DNA of 64,000 nt from Sphingomonas radiodurans (GCF_020866845.1 NZ_CP086594.1:1488001-1552000), one strand, 5' to 3'; numbered from the stretch's first letter, positions 27,446-37,068 are shown. The notes: generated by a model not told the origin, from the letters alone. Numbers and translations: made by a program.

Positions 27446-30223
27446 TCAGAAGCGCTTCCGCGCCGTGATGCCATAGGTGCGCGGCTCGGCCAGGAACGAC
27501 GAGAAGATCTGGTTGCCCGTCCCCCCGAAGCGCTGCACCTGCGCCAGGCTGCCCGCGCCCTGGAACGGGGCGTTGAACGCGACCTGCTGGTAATCCTCGT
27601 CGAACAGGTTCTGCACAAACGCCTCGAGCGCCCAGTTCGAATCCGCGCCGCGGATGCCGATGCGCGCATTGGCGACGACGAAGCCGTCCTGCTCCTTCTC
27701 GACGAACAGGTCCGAGCCGGTGTTATAGTCGCTCGACATGCGGCCATCGATGTAGAACAGCGCGGAAAGGCCGTTGCTGCCGATGTCCGGCGTCCAGCTG
27801 AACGAGCTCGTCACCACATTGCGCGGCGCGTTAGACATCTGGCTGCCCGGCGTCAGGAACAGCGCCGGATCGAGCGCTTCGCCCGAAGCCGAACCGACCA
27901 AATTGTCGCGGAACTTGGTGTCGGCGAGCGTGTAGCCCAGGTTCACCGCCACGTTGCGCGCCGGATAGATGCCGAGTTCGACCTCGACGCCCTGGCTGCG
28001 CACGCCCGTGCCGACCTTGCCGGTGCAAGCGCCCGTCACGCCCGATGCGTCCTGATCCGCGCCGTTCAGATCGTTCTCACACGAGCCGATGTTCTGCACG
28101 ACGAAGTTGGTGCCGTTGAACGTGTTAAGCTGGAAGTTCTGGAAGTCCGAACGGAACACCGTGAAGTTCGCGGTGAAGCGGCGCGTCGAATACTTCAGGC
28201 CCGCTTCGTAGCTGTTCACCAGCTCCGGATCGAAGCGCAGCCGCGCGGCGCCGGCGTTCGTCGGCGGAGCGAAGGCGTTGGGCGCCAGTTCCGACCGATC
28301 GAGATTGTAGCCACCGGCCTTATAGCCGCGCGAGTAGCTGGCGTAGAACATCAGGTCGCGATTAGGCTTCCACGAGACGACACCGGTGCCGGTGAATTCA
28401 TTCTCGCTGAAGTTGTTGCGCAGATCGAGCCCGTTCAGCGCGACCGACGAATTGCCGGTGCAGCCCAACGTGATGATCCCGCCGGCCAGCGCCGCGGTCG
28501 CTGCATTGCCGAGCAGCGGCGAGAGCTGCTGCTGCAGCTGCGGGCAGACGGTGTTGGTATTGTCGAAGTTCGCGCGGAACGCCTTTGCCTCGTGCGTCCA
28601 GCGCAGGCCGGCGGTGATCGACAGCGTATCGGTCAGTTTGAAGATGTTGTGCGTGAAGAACGCGTAATTCTCGCTGTCCTGATAATAGCGCGCGTTGCGG
28701 TCGCCGAGATTGTTGAGCGTCGACAGCGTGTTCAGCCCGTTGATCAACGCCGGCGCAACGCCGGGAGCCGCGGCAAACGCCCCGTTGATAGTGGCCGTTC
28801 CTGCGGCGCTCAGGCAGCCTGGCGCCGCCGGGTTGCGCAGCGCCGCTACCGGGCTGACGGTCGCGACGATCCGGCACGAGGCGAACGCGCCATATTGCGA
28901 CCCGAACTGAAGGTTATCGCCGATGACGAGGTCTTCGTTCGAGTAGAAGCCACCGACCAGCCAGTCGAAGCGATCGTCGAACAGCGAACCCTGCAGGCGA
29001 ACTTCCTGCGTGAAGGTGTGGAACTGGCGAAACGCGCGGCCGTCGTCGGCGCGATAGCCGAGATCGACGTTGCCGAAATCGATGTCGCCGGCGTTGCCCG
29101 CCTTATATTCGCGATACGCGGTGATCGACGTTAGCGAGGCATTGCCGAAATTATAGTCGATCTGCATCGACCCGCCGTAGTCCTTCGTCTCGTTCGAATA
29201 GGCGCGGCCCGGCGTGAAGGCGATCTGGCGGTTGTACGGATCGCCCGCGCTCGGGAACACGCCGCCCAGGCTGCGCAGCACGTCGACGATGCGGTTGCCG
29301 TTCGGGTTGACGGTGAAGTCACCCGCAACGCCCGGCGTCGGATCGAGCTTCTCGCGCGTGTCGACGTAAACCGCGCCGCAGCATGCTTCGTCACGGAAGG
29401 TGTAGTCGCCGATCAGGCGAACCGACAGATCCGTCGTCGGCTCGAACAGCAGCTGGCCGCGCACGAAGTAGCGGTCACGGTTGTTGTAATCGACGTTGTT
29501 GACGACGTCCTGGTAGAAGCCGTCGCGCTTGGCGAACACGCCGTCGAGGCGGAACGACAGCAGATCCTTCACGATCGGCCCGGTCACCGCGCCGGCGATG
29601 CGGATATTGTCGTAATTGCCGTAGGTGCCCTCGACATAACCGCCGAACTCGTTCGACGGTGCCTTGGTGTAGACGTTGATCGCGCCGGCCGAGGCGTTGC
29701 GGCCCGAGAGCGTGCCCTGCGGCCCGCGCAGCACTTCGATCCGATCGACCTCGCCGATGTCGTTGAGGCCCGAGCCGGTGCGGCTACGGTAGACGCCGTC
29801 GATGAACACCGCGACCGAGCTTTCGAGGCCGGGATTGTCACCGACCGTACCGATGCCGCGGATACGCGCCGAGGCGTTCGCTTCGCTGCCCGTCGACGAG
29901 ATCAGCAGCGACGGGGCGAGCTGCACCACGCCACGAATGTCGTTCGCGCCCGAGTTCTGCAGCGCGACCTGGCTGACCGCGGTTACTGCGATCGGCACGT
30001 CGGCGAGCCGCTCGGAGCGGCGCGTGGCGGTGACGACGATGTCGCCCGCGCCTGCGTCCTCGGTGGCGGTCGGATCAGCGATGGCGGCGTCGCTGGCGGG
30101 GGCGGGCTGCGGTGTTGCGACCGAGCCGGCGGCGGTCGGATCCTGGCTCGGCTGCTCCTGCGCAAGGGCGGGCAGTGCGGCGAACAGGGCGGCAGTGGAC
30201 AAAAGCGAGGCGGTGCGACGCAT
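27446..30223 (-). CDS. TonB-dependent outer-membrane receptor 1
   Basis: A 925-residue receptor: signal peptide (ending ALPALAQ), a TonB-box-like IVVTATRRSERL region near residue 60, plug domain (VPIAVTAVS through LRGPQGTLSGRNASAGAINV), then a 22-strand barrel ending YGITARKRF with terminal Phe. It imports a large substrate through the outer membrane using TonB energy. Substrate unknown: no catabolic cluster is adjacent and no SusD-like or FecR partner is seen. An adjacent-Cys pair (DEACCGAV) occurs near residue 280. GGAGAG precedes the ATG. It is paralogous to the receptor on the other side of infC. Confidence 0.93.
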   Translation of the reverse strand: MRRTASLLSTAALFAALPALAQEQPSQDPTAAGSVATPQPAPASDAAIADPTATEDAGAGDIVVTATRRSERLADVPIAVTAVSQVALQNSGANDIRGVVQLAPSLLISSTGSEANASARIRGIGTVGDNPGLESSVAVFIDGVYRSRTGSGLNDIGEVDRIEVLRGPQGTLSGRNASAGAINVYTKAPSNEFGGYVEGTYGNYDNIRIAGAVTGPIVKDLLSFRLDGVFAKRDGFYQDVVNNVDYNNRDRYFVRGQLLFEPTTDLSVRLIGDYTFRDEACCGAVYVDTREKLDPTPGVAGDFTVNPNGNRIVDVLRSLGGVFPSAGDPYNRQIAFTPGRAYSNETKDYGGSMQIDYNFGNASLTSITAYREYKAGNAGDIDFGNVDLGYRADDGRAFRQFHTFTQEVRLQGSLFDDRFDWLVGGFYSNEDLVIGDNLQFGSQYGAFASCRIVATVSPVAALRNPAAPGCLSAAGTATINGAFAAAPGVAPALINGLNTLSTLNNLGDRNARYYQDSENYAFFTHNIFKLTDTLSITAGLRWTHEAKAFRANFDNTNTVCPQLQQQLSPLLGNAATAALAGGIITLGCTGNSSVALNGLDLRNNFSENEFTGTGVVSWKPNRDLMFYASYSRGYKAGGYNLDRSELAPNAFAPPTNAGAARLRFDPELVNSYEAGLKYSTRRFTANFTVFRSDFQNFQLNTFNGTNFVVQNIGSCENDLNGADQDASGVTGACTGKVGTGVRSQGVEVELGIYPARNVAVNLGYTLADTKFRDNLVGSASGEALDPALFLTPGSQMSNAPRNVVTSSFSWTPDIGSNGLSALFYIDGRMSSDYNTGSDLFVEKEQDGFVVANARIGIRGADSNWALEAFVQNLFDEDYQQVAFNAPFQGAGSLAQVQRFGGTGNQIFSSFLAEPRTYGITARKRF

Positions 30224-30408
30224 CGGGCTCTCCGTTTTATTTTTTTGAAGAATGAGTTTGGAGCGGCGCCTTTAGAGCGACAGATGCTGGCGCATAGGAA
30301 ATTCGCGCGCTCACAAGGATTTTCGAATGTGGCTGTCGCACGATTGCCACGATCGGGCCGCGCCGGACCTGTCACGCCCGCGAAATGACGCTACGTCAGC
30401 CAAGAAAA

Positions 30409-30437
30409 AGGCCGCACCTCTCGTCGAGGCGCGGCCT
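30409..30437 (-). terminator. Terminator of infC
   Basis: Stem AGGCCGC/GCGGCCT extended by CCTC/GAGG across one mismatch. It is followed on the minus strand by TTTTTC and lies about 24 bp after the infC stop. Confidence 0.85.
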
Positions 30438-30460
30438 GCTTTTCCGCCAATTACGAAATT

Positions 30461-31006
30461 TTACTTCGGGGCGAGCACCATCAGCATCTGGCGGCCTTCC
30501 ATGCGCGGATAGGCTTCCACCTTCGCCGTCTCGGCCACCTGCTCCGCGACGCGCTGGAGCACCGCCATGCCGAGCTGGCCGTGCGAAAGCTCGCGTCCGC
30601 GGAAGCGCATGGTCACCTTCACCTTGTCGCCTTCATCGATGAATTCCGCCACCTTCTTCATCTTGGTGTCGTAATCGTGGTCATCGATGTTGGGACGCAT
30701 CTTGATCTCCTTGATCTCCTGCGTCTTCTGGCTCTTGCGGGCGAGGTTGGCCTTCTTCTGCGCCTCGTACTTGAACTTGCCGACATCGAGGAACTTGGCG
30801 ACCGGCGGATCGGCGTTGGGCGACACTTCGACCAGGTCGAGCCCGAGCTCCTTGGCCTGGTCCATCGCCTCGCGAGTGTACATCACGCCGAGATTCTCGC
30901 CCTCGTGATCGATCACGCGGACCTTCTGGCTCTGGATCCATTCGTTGAATCGCGGGCCGTTCATCGGCGGCGCCTGGTTAGGCCGGCGCATCATGGGCGG
31001 ACGTAT
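30461..31006 (-). CDS. infC: Translation initiation factor IF-3
   Basis: IF-3, about 181 residues, binds the 30S subunit and proofreads start-codon selection. The N-domain has [23 protein letters not shown], the linker is [23 protein letters not shown], and the C-domain has [18 protein letters not shown] and [14 protein letters not shown] (regions abbreviated). The best start is the non-canonical ATA at 31006, because CAGGAGA at 31014-31020 lies seven bases upstream. The first ATG (30994) would be 19 bases away, too far. Rare starts are known for infC and allow IF-3 to repress its own translation. Confidence 0.95.
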   Translation of the reverse strand: MRPPMMRRPNQAPPMNGPRFNEWIQSQKVRVIDHEGENLGVMYTREAMDQAKELGLDLVEVSPNADPPVAKFLDVGKFKYEAQKKANLARKSQKTQEIKEIKMRPNIDDHDYDTKMKKVAEFIDEGDKVKVTMRFRGRELSHGQLGMAVLQRVAEQVAETAKVEAYPRMEGRQMLMVLAPK

Positions 31007-31033
31007 GGTTTGATCTCCTGTCGATTCACAAGC

Positions 31034-31055
31034 ACGCAATATAGGCCTATTGCGT
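31034..31055 (-). promoter_or_regulatory. Dyad overlapping the infC -10 region
   Basis: Inverted repeat ACGCAATA/TATTGCGT with a 6-base spacer. On the minus strand it contains TATATT (31039-31044), a good -10 box, with a poor -35 (TTCCGG) 17 bp upstream. Transcription would begin near 31032, giving a short leader of about 26 nt. The symmetry suggests an operator. Confidence 0.4.
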
Positions 31056-31121
31056 CCGATCCGGAAGAGACGAAACGGCCGTCACTGTAATGAAGCGATG
31101 GCCGCCGTCAAATCGCCGAGA

Positions 31122-33932
31122 TCAGAAGCTGCCGCGCAGCGTTACGCCGTACATCCGCGGCTCGCCCGGGAAGCCCACGAACAGCTGGTTGGCGGTCGCC
31201 GAGAAGCCGGCCGACACTGGCGCGGTGACCGAACCGATGCTGCCGCTGCCCTGCAACGGCATTTCAGCACCGATCTGGAAATAGCGCTGGGCGAAGATGT
31301 TCTGCGCCCACAATTCCAGCCCCCAGGCGCGCTTGTCGCCATAAATGCCGATGCGACCGTTCACGACCGCGAAGCCGTCCTGAATCTTCTCGGGGTCGAG
31401 ATCCGATCCGGTGTTGGTGTCGCTCTGCAGGCGGGTGTCGAAATACACCAGCCCGGTCAGCCCGCTGTCGCCGATATCGGGCGTCCAGCTGATCCCGGCG
31501 GTCGCGGCATAGCGCGACGAGTTGGAGACGTTGCCGCCCGGCAGCTGGAACAGCACCGGCGACAGCGGCCGACCGCCCGTCCCCACCAGATTCTCGCGGT
31601 AGAACGAATCGACATAGGTCAGCGCCATGTTCACCGAGATGTCGCGATGCGGGCGCAGGAACGTCTCGATCTCGAACCCCTTGGAGATCACGCCCGGCCG
31701 CAGCCGATCGGCAGCACACCCGCCCGTCGCGGCCGAATTGTCGCGGTCGCCGCCGCCCAGGTCGTCCTTGCACGATTGGATGTTGGTAACCTCGAAGTTC
31801 ACGCCGTTGTACGTGTTGAGCTGATAATCCTCATACGCCTGGTAGAAGGCGGCGAGGTTGATATCGATGCCCGGCCCGTTCCACTTGGCGCCGATCTCGT
31901 ACGCCCACACCTTCTCGCTCGCGAAGCCGAGGTCCGACGCCTCGGCGCGCCCATTGCCCGAACTGTTCGCCGGCAGCGCCAGCCGCGCAGCGCAGGCAGT
32001 GTCGAACGCGACGTAGCAGGGCCGGTCGAGTGCGGAGAAGTCGAGGTTGAACCCACCCGCCTTGTAGCCCTTCGACACCGATCCGTAGAGCAGCAGTGTG
32101 TCGATCGGCTTGAACGCCAGCACCGCCGTGCCGGTCCATTCGCTATCGGTGAAGCGCGTGCCCGGCGATCCGGCGGCGAAGTCAGGCGCGGTGCCGTTGG
32201 TGACACATGGCAGAGCGGCAAGCGATTGATAGACCGAGTTCACAATCAGTGGGCAGAGCGTATTGTTGAGGTTCGCGTCGGCCGCCAGATTCTTCTGCTC
32301 GTGCGTGTAGCGCGCGCCGAGCGTCAGCATCAGCCTGTCTTCGATGATGTCGATCGTGTTGTGCGTGAAGAAGGCGTAATTCTCGCTGTCCTGACGATAG
32401 CGCGTGTCGACGTTGCCGGTGCCGTTGATCGCGATGTTCGGCTGCCCCAGCACCGCCGCGAGGCTGCCGAAACCGGGCCGTGCCGTGTTGGCGATCAGCG
32501 ACGACAGCGTGCCGATCGACGCGCGCCGCGGATCGCCCGCGGGCAGCGCGTTCAGCCCTGCAATCGTCGCCTGCACCACCGGCACGTTCACGCAGAACGG
32601 ATTGCTCGGCAGCACCGCGGTCGGCAGCACGCTCGAGAACAAGGTGCAATTGGCGTAGCGCTCGAAATCCTTGCCGTATTTGATGTCGTCGGAGACATCG
32701 AGCTTCTCGTTCGAAAAATAGCCGCCGACCAGCCAGTCAAGCCGGCCGTCGAACAGCTCGCCCTGCACGCGCAGCTCCTGGCTGAACAGGCGGAAGCGGC
32801 GGTCGAGGTTGAACCGGTCGAGCAGCCCCAGCGCGCTGAAGTCGCCGTCCTGCCCCTGCTTGTTCTTATAGTCGCGATAGGCGGTGATCGACGTCAGGCT
32901 CGCGCCGCCGAAATCATAGCTGATCTCGCCCGAGACACCCCAATCATCGCTGTCCGAGGTGTAGCGCGTGCCCGGCGTGTTCGGCATCGCATATTCGAAG
33001 CGCCGGTCCGCCGAGGTCGTCGTCGGGTAATTCGCGCCGAGCGCCTGTACCAGCCCGAACAGCGCGTTGGGTCCGGCCAGCGCCGATCCGTCCGCCTGCC
33101 GCGTCAGCCCGCGCACCGGCCCGAGCAGCACGCCAGCGCAGCAATTCTCGTCACGCGTCGAATAATCGCCGATCAGCCGCACCTTGAGCGCGTCGGTCGG
33201 CTCGTAGGCGAACTGGCCGCGCACCAGCCAGCGATCGCGATCGTTCATGTCCGGCTCGCCGGGCGTCAACGCCTTGATATAGCCGTCGCGCTGCTGCCAC
33301 ACGCCGTCGAGGCGGAAGGCGGCATTCTCGCCGGCCGGGACGTTAACCGCCCCATCGAGACGGACGAAATCGTAATTGCCGTAGGTCGCCGATCCCTTGG
33401 CCATGAAACGGCCGAGTTCGGGCCCTTTGGTGACGATGTTGATGAGGCCCGCCGTCGAATTGCGGCCAAACAGCGTGCCCTGCGGCCCGCGCAGCACTTC
33501 GACGCGTTCGATATCGCCCAGTTCGGAGAGGCCAACGCCAGTGCGGCTGCGATAGACGCCATCGATGAACAGGCCGACCGAGCTTTCAAGCCCGGCATTC
33601 TCGCCCACCGTGCCGATGCCACGGATGCGCGCGGTGAAGTTTACTTCGCTCGTCGCACCCGACACGAGCAGCGACGGCGCCACCTGGTTGAGCGCGCGAA
33701 CATCCGTGGCGCCGGTATTCTGCAGCGTCTCGCCCGACACGGCGGAAATCGCGATCGGCACGTCGGACAGCGCCTCGGAGCGGCGCGTCGCGGTGACGAC
33801 GATGTCGCCCGGATCGGCATCCGCCTGCGACTGATCCGCTACCGGCGCCGCCGCCTCCTGCGCCGCGGCGGGCATCGCCAGCGCAAGCGGTGCGGCCGTG
33901 ACAAAACAACGGATCAGAAACGTCGAGCGCAT
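31122..33932 (-). CDS. TonB-dependent outer-membrane receptor 2
   Basis: A 936-residue receptor: signal peptide ending AMPAAAQ, IVVTATRRSEAL, plug (VPIAISAVSGETLQNTG to VEVLRGPQGTLFGRNSTAG) and a barrel ending MYGVTLRGSF. It shares extended identity with the receptor downstream of infC, including the IRGIGTVG and ESSV segments and an adjacent-Cys pair (DENCCAGV near residue 263), so the two are paralogs. The ATG at 33932 gives the proper signal peptide; the in-frame ATG at 33986 would not. Substrate unknown. Confidence 0.92.
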   Translation of the reverse strand: MRSTFLIRCFVTAAPLALAMPAAAQEAAAPVADQSQADADPGDIVVTATRRSEALSDVPIAISAVSGETLQNTGATDVRALNQVAPSLLVSGATSEVNFTARIRGIGTVGENAGLESSVGLFIDGVYRSRTGVGLSELGDIERVEVLRGPQGTLFGRNSTAGLINIVTKGPELGRFMAKGSATYGNYDFVRLDGAVNVPAGENAAFRLDGVWQQRDGYIKALTPGEPDMNDRDRWLVRGQFAYEPTDALKVRLIGDYSTRDENCCAGVLLGPVRGLTRQADGSALAGPNALFGLVQALGANYPTTTSADRRFEYAMPNTPGTRYTSDSDDWGVSGEISYDFGGASLTSITAYRDYKNKQGQDGDFSALGLLDRFNLDRRFRLFSQELRVQGELFDGRLDWLVGGYFSNEKLDVSDDIKYGKDFERYANCTLFSSVLPTAVLPSNPFCVNVPVVQATIAGLNALPAGDPRRASIGTLSSLIANTARPGFGSLAAVLGQPNIAINGTGNVDTRYRQDSENYAFFTHNTIDIIEDRLMLTLGARYTHEQKNLAADANLNNTLCPLIVNSVYQSLAALPCVTNGTAPDFAAGSPGTRFTDSEWTGTAVLAFKPIDTLLLYGSVSKGYKAGGFNLDFSALDRPCYVAFDTACAARLALPANSSGNGRAEASDLGFASEKVWAYEIGAKWNGPGIDINLAAFYQAYEDYQLNTYNGVNFEVTNIQSCKDDLGGGDRDNSAATGGCAADRLRPGVISKGFEIETFLRPHRDISVNMALTYVDSFYRENLVGTGGRPLSPVLFQLPGGNVSNSSRYAATAGISWTPDIGDSGLTGLVYFDTRLQSDTNTGSDLDPEKIQDGFAVVNGRIGIYGDKRAWGLELWAQNIFAQRYFQIGAEMPLQGSGSIGSVTAPVSAGFSATANQLFVGFPGEPRMYGVTLRGSF

Positions 33933-34077
33933 AATGGCATCCCCCCAGACGCGACCCTTTCGGTCGCTTGCGGGCGCCATTTGCACGATTTCGGCAGCAC
34001 GTCACCTGAGCCGCAGGCAAAAGGTTTCGCGATTGCAACAAACTGCGTTCTTTGGGCAACGCTACCGCGCCACCCAC

Positions 34078-34647
34078 TCAGTCGAGCGTGTCGAGCCGGA
34101 TCATCACGCCATCGAGCAGCAGCGGCGCGATCGCGACATCCTCGTCATATTCCTCGACGTCCTGGTACACGCCCTCGCGCGGATCGCGATGCACGCGCAC
34201 GGTCCGCCGCACTGCATCCACCACCCAGTATTCGCGCACGCCATGCGCCGCATATAACGGCGCCTTCACGCGCAGGTCGTAGCTGAGCGAACTGTCCGCG
34301 ACCTCGATCAGCAGCAGGATATCGGGCCCGCGCATCGATCGTGGCAGGCCGTCCTTCCGCCATACCGCAAGATCGGGTTCGAGCAGCAGCGTCGGCGACA
34401 AGGTGATCGACGCTTCGACAAATAGCCGTACATCCTCCGGCAGCGTGCGGACGAGGGCGCGGTTCAAGCGCGCTACCATGATCGAATGCCAATCCGCCTT
34501 CGCCGCCGCCATCGGCACGATCTCCCCATCGATCAGCTCGAAATGCTCACCCTCGCGCAGCACGCCGGCTTCGGTCAGCGCATAGACCTCATCGACGGTC
34601 AGCCGCGCCGGGATCAGTCCCTTCCTGATGTTCTGGAACACCGTCAT
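34078..34647 (-). CDS. Uma2-family (DUF820) putative endonuclease
   Basis: A 189-residue protein of the Uma2 family, which has a PD-(D/E)xK restriction-like fold. Motifs are FELIDGEIVPMA, EPDLAVWRKDG (the family EPDxxV motif), LLIEVADSSLSYDLRVKAPLYA (core Glu and Lys) and VREYWVVDA. The biological role of these proteins is poorly known. AAGGAG lies before the ATG, which starts only 9 bp after the thrS stop, so it is probably cotranscribed with thrS. Confidence 0.88.
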   Translation of the reverse strand: MTVFQNIRKGLIPARLTVDEVYALTEAGVLREGEHFELIDGEIVPMAAAKADWHSIMVARLNRALVRTLPEDVRLFVEASITLSPTLLLEPDLAVWRKDGLPRSMRGPDILLLIEVADSSLSYDLRVKAPLYAAHGVREYWVVDAVRRTVRVHRDPREGVYQDVEEYDEDVAIAPLLLDGVMIRLDTLD

Positions 34648-34656
34648 GGTCGCTCC

Positions 34657-36648
34657 TTAGCACAGATCCGGTGCGCGCGCCTCTTCCACCAGCCGCGCGA
34701 CGATCGCGTCGAGCGCCACGATTTCCTGCCCCTGGCTGCCCAGCCGGCGCACCGCGACGGTGCCCTCCTCCGCCTCGCGCTTGCCAATCACCAGCATCGC
34801 CGGAACCTTGGCCAGGCTGTGCTCGCGCACCTTGTAGTTGATCTTCTCGTTGCGAAGATCGGTCTCCACCCGCAGCCCGGCCGCGACGAGCTTGTCGCGC
34901 ACCACATGCGCATAATCATCCGCATCGGACACGATCGTCGCCACGACCACCTGCACCGGAGACAGCCACAGCGGGAAGCGCCCCGCATGATGCTCGATCA
35001 GAATGCCCAGGAACCGCTCGAACGTGCCGAGGATCGCGCGGTGGAGCATCACCGGGCGATGCCGCTCGCCGTCCTCGCCGATGTAGCTCGCGTCGAGCCG
35101 CTCGGGCAGCACGCGATCCGACTGGATCGTGCCGACCTGCCACGTCCGCCCAATCGCGTCGGTCAGATGGAATTCGAGCTTGGGCGCATAGAATGCCCCC
35201 TCGCCCTCGAGTTCCTCGAACCCGTCCTTGATCCGCTGCGGCAGGTTCGACGCCAGCACCGCGCGACGCAGTTCGTCTTCGGACTTGTCCCACATCGCAT
35301 CGTCGCCGAAGCGCTTCTCAGGCCGCAGCGCCAACTTCACCGCATAATCGGTGAAGCCGAGATCGTGATACACCGAGTCGAGCAGGTCGATGAACTTGGC
35401 GACTTCCTCGACCAGCTGATCCTCGCGCACGAAGATATGCGCATCGTCCTGCGTGAACTGGCGCACGCGCATGATGCCGTGCAGCGCGCCGTGCGGCTCG
35501 TTGCGATGGCAGCAGCCGAATTCGGCCATGCGGATCGGCAGATCGCGGTACGATTTGATCCCCTGGCGGAAGATCAGCACGTGTGCCGGGCAGTTCATCG
35601 GCTTCAGCGCCATCCAGTCGGCGTCCTCCGACACCAACGCACCCTCGTCGGTCACATTGGGCACTTCGTCGGGGATCACGAACATATTCTCGCGATATTT
35701 GCCCCAGTGCCCGGATTTCTCCCACTGGCGCGCGTCCATCACCTGCGGCGTCTTGACCTCGTCATAGCCCGCTGCGTCCAGCCGCCGGCGCATATACGCC
35801 TCCAGCTGGCGCCAGATCATATAGCCCTTGGGATGCCAGAAGACGCTGCCGTGCGCCTCGGCCTGGAGGTGGAACAGGTCCATCTCCTGCCCGATCTTGC
35901 GGTGATCGCGCTTGGCGGCTTCTTCCAGCATCGTCAGATGCGCGTCGAGCTGCTTCTTGTTCAGCCAGCCGGTGCCGTAGACTCGGCTGAGCATCGCGTT
36001 CTTCTGGTCGCCGCGCCAATAGGCGCCCGAAACGCGCGTCAGCTTGAACGCCTGCGGATCGAGCTTGCCCGTCGTCGGCATGTGCGGCCCGCGGCACATG
36101 TCGAGCCACTGGCCCTGGCGATAGATCGTCAGTTCCTCGCCGTCGGGAAGCTCGGCCGCCCATTCGGCCTTGAACGTCTCGCCCTGCCGCTGCCACGTCT
36201 CGATCAGCTGCTCCCGGCTCCACACTTCGCGCGTGAACGGCTCGTTGCGCGCGATGATGCGGCGCATCTCGGCCTCGATCGCGGGCAGATCATCCTCGGT
36301 GAACGGCCGCTCCTTCGGCGCGAAATCATAATAGAAGCCGTCGTCGGTCGACGGACCGAAGGTGATCTGCGTCCCCGGAAACAGATGCTGCACCGCTTCG
36401 GCAAGCACATGCGCGAAATCGTGCCGCGCGAGTTCCAGCGCATCCTTCTCGTCGCGCATCGTCACCAGCGCGAGGCTCGCATCGCCCGCGAACGGCCGGG
36501 TCAGGTCGCGCAACTCGCCATCGACGCGCGCGGCGATCGCCGCCTTGGCGAGGCCCGGGCCGATCGCGGCGGCGATGTCTGCCGGCGTCGATCCCGGCGG
36601 CACCTCGCGTACCGAGCCATCGGGAAGCGTGATCGAATACATGTTCAT
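34657..36648 (-). CDS. thrS: Threonyl-tRNA synthetase
   Basis: Class II synthetase of 663 residues that charges tRNA-Thr. It has an N-terminal TGS domain ([21 protein letters not shown]), an editing domain ([18 protein letters not shown]), the catalytic core with MNCPAH (zinc Cys), [18 protein letters not shown] and the ATP motif 3 around [17 protein letters not shown], and the anticodon domain at the C terminus. The ATG at 36648 gives [11 protein letters not shown]; longer frames run into a non-coding leader. That leader carries a promoter, a Thr-rich leader ORF and hairpins suggestive of attenuation. Confidence 0.97.
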   Translation of the reverse strand: MNMYSITLPDGSVREVPPGSTPADIAAAIGPGLAKAAIAARVDGELRDLTRPFAGDASLALVTMRDEKDALELARHDFAHVLAEAVQHLFPGTQITFGPSTDDGFYYDFAPKERPFTEDDLPAIEAEMRRIIARNEPFTREVWSREQLIETWQRQGETFKAEWAAELPDGEELTIYRQGQWLDMCRGPHMPTTGKLDPQAFKLTRVSGAYWRGDQKNAMLSRVYGTGWLNKKQLDAHLTMLEEAAKRDHRKIGQEMDLFHLQAEAHGSVFWHPKGYMIWRQLEAYMRRRLDAAGYDEVKTPQVMDARQWEKSGHWGKYRENMFVIPDEVPNVTDEGALVSEDADWMALKPMNCPAHVLIFRQGIKSYRDLPIRMAEFGCCHRNEPHGALHGIMRVRQFTQDDAHIFVREDQLVEEVAKFIDLLDSVYHDLGFTDYAVKLALRPEKRFGDDAMWDKSEDELRRAVLASNLPQRIKDGFEELEGEGAFYAPKLEFHLTDAIGRTWQVGTIQSDRVLPERLDASYIGEDGERHRPVMLHRAILGTFERFLGILIEHHAGRFPLWLSPVQVVVATIVSDADDYAHVVRDKLVAAGLRVETDLRNEKINYKVREHSLAKVPAMLVIGKREAEEGTVAVRRLGSQGQEIVALDAIVARLVEEARAPDLC

Positions 36649-36703
36649 CTGAAGCTTTCCTGCAATGCCGATGCGCTTAGGCGAGCACGCCGCGCGCGAA
36701 AAG

Positions 36704-36740
36704 AGCGTCCGGTAGCTGCAGGAACGAGATGGAGGACGCC
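36704..36740 (-). terminator. Candidate attenuator hairpin upstream of thrS
   Basis: On the minus strand GGCGTCC (36740-36734) pairs with GGACGCT (36710-36704) around a 23-base loop and is followed by CTTTT. The same CGTCC can instead pair with GGACG at 36753-36749, which forms a competing hairpin. The two structures exclude each other, as terminator and antiterminator do. Confidence 0.5.
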
Positions 36741-36776
36741 GACCCACCCGTCCCCGGGCGAGCGCGCCGGCCGCGC

Positions 36777-36845
36777 CTAGCGCGTGCCGAACCGCCCCCG
36801 GGCAACCGGGGTGGTGGTAGTGGTCGACGCGCTTGGGTGCCGCAT
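36777..36845 (-). CDS. Putative Thr-rich leader peptide of thrS
   Basis: A 22-codon ORF, ATG to TAG, whose residues 7-14 read STTTTTPV: five consecutive Thr codons (ACC ACT ACC ACC ACC). A 6-bp hairpin CCCCGG/CCGGGG (36811-36796) begins at the last Thr codon, as in leader peptides of amino-acid attenuators. The ORF has no Shine-Dalgarno sequence, but its ATG lies six bases after a -10 box, so it may be translated from a leaderless mRNA. Its stop is 128 bp before thrS. Confidence 0.6.
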   Translation of the reverse strand: MRHPSASTTTTTPVARGRFGTR

Positions 36846-36851
36846 GGGAAG

Positions 36852-36880
36852 AATATAGCGGGCCGGTGATTAACGGACAA
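36852..36880 (-). promoter_or_regulatory. Promoter of thrS and its leader
   Basis: On the minus strand TTGTCC, a 17-bp spacer and TATATT. Transcription would start at or within a base or two of the A of the leader ATG at 36845. Confidence 0.6.
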
Positions 36881-36907
36881 CTGTCCTCGATCCGTGCCCT
36901 CATCTCC

Positions 36908-37029
36908 GTTCGCCCTGAGGAGGGACTGAGCGAAGCGCAGCGTAGTCGAAGGCCCGTCTCGAAGGGGATGGGGAAGTGCTTCGAGACGATACTTCGCCTT
37001 CGGCTCAGCATCTCCTCAGCACGAACGGT
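36908..37029. repeat. Long palindromic element, copy 1
   Basis: About 122 bp bounded by GTTCGCCCTGAGGAG and CTCCTCAGCACGAACGG, with internal CGTCTCGAAG/CTTCGAGACG. It closely resembles the element at 53223-53332 and lies just upstream of the thrS promoter. Confidence 0.8.
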
Positions 37030-37068
37030 TTGGAAGCGAGGTGCGGGCGCATCCACCTCGCACCCCCC

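Noticed and set aside
34078..34647. Uma2 protein as part of a defence system
   Set aside because: It stands alone behind thrS with no methylase, helicase or other defence gene nearby.
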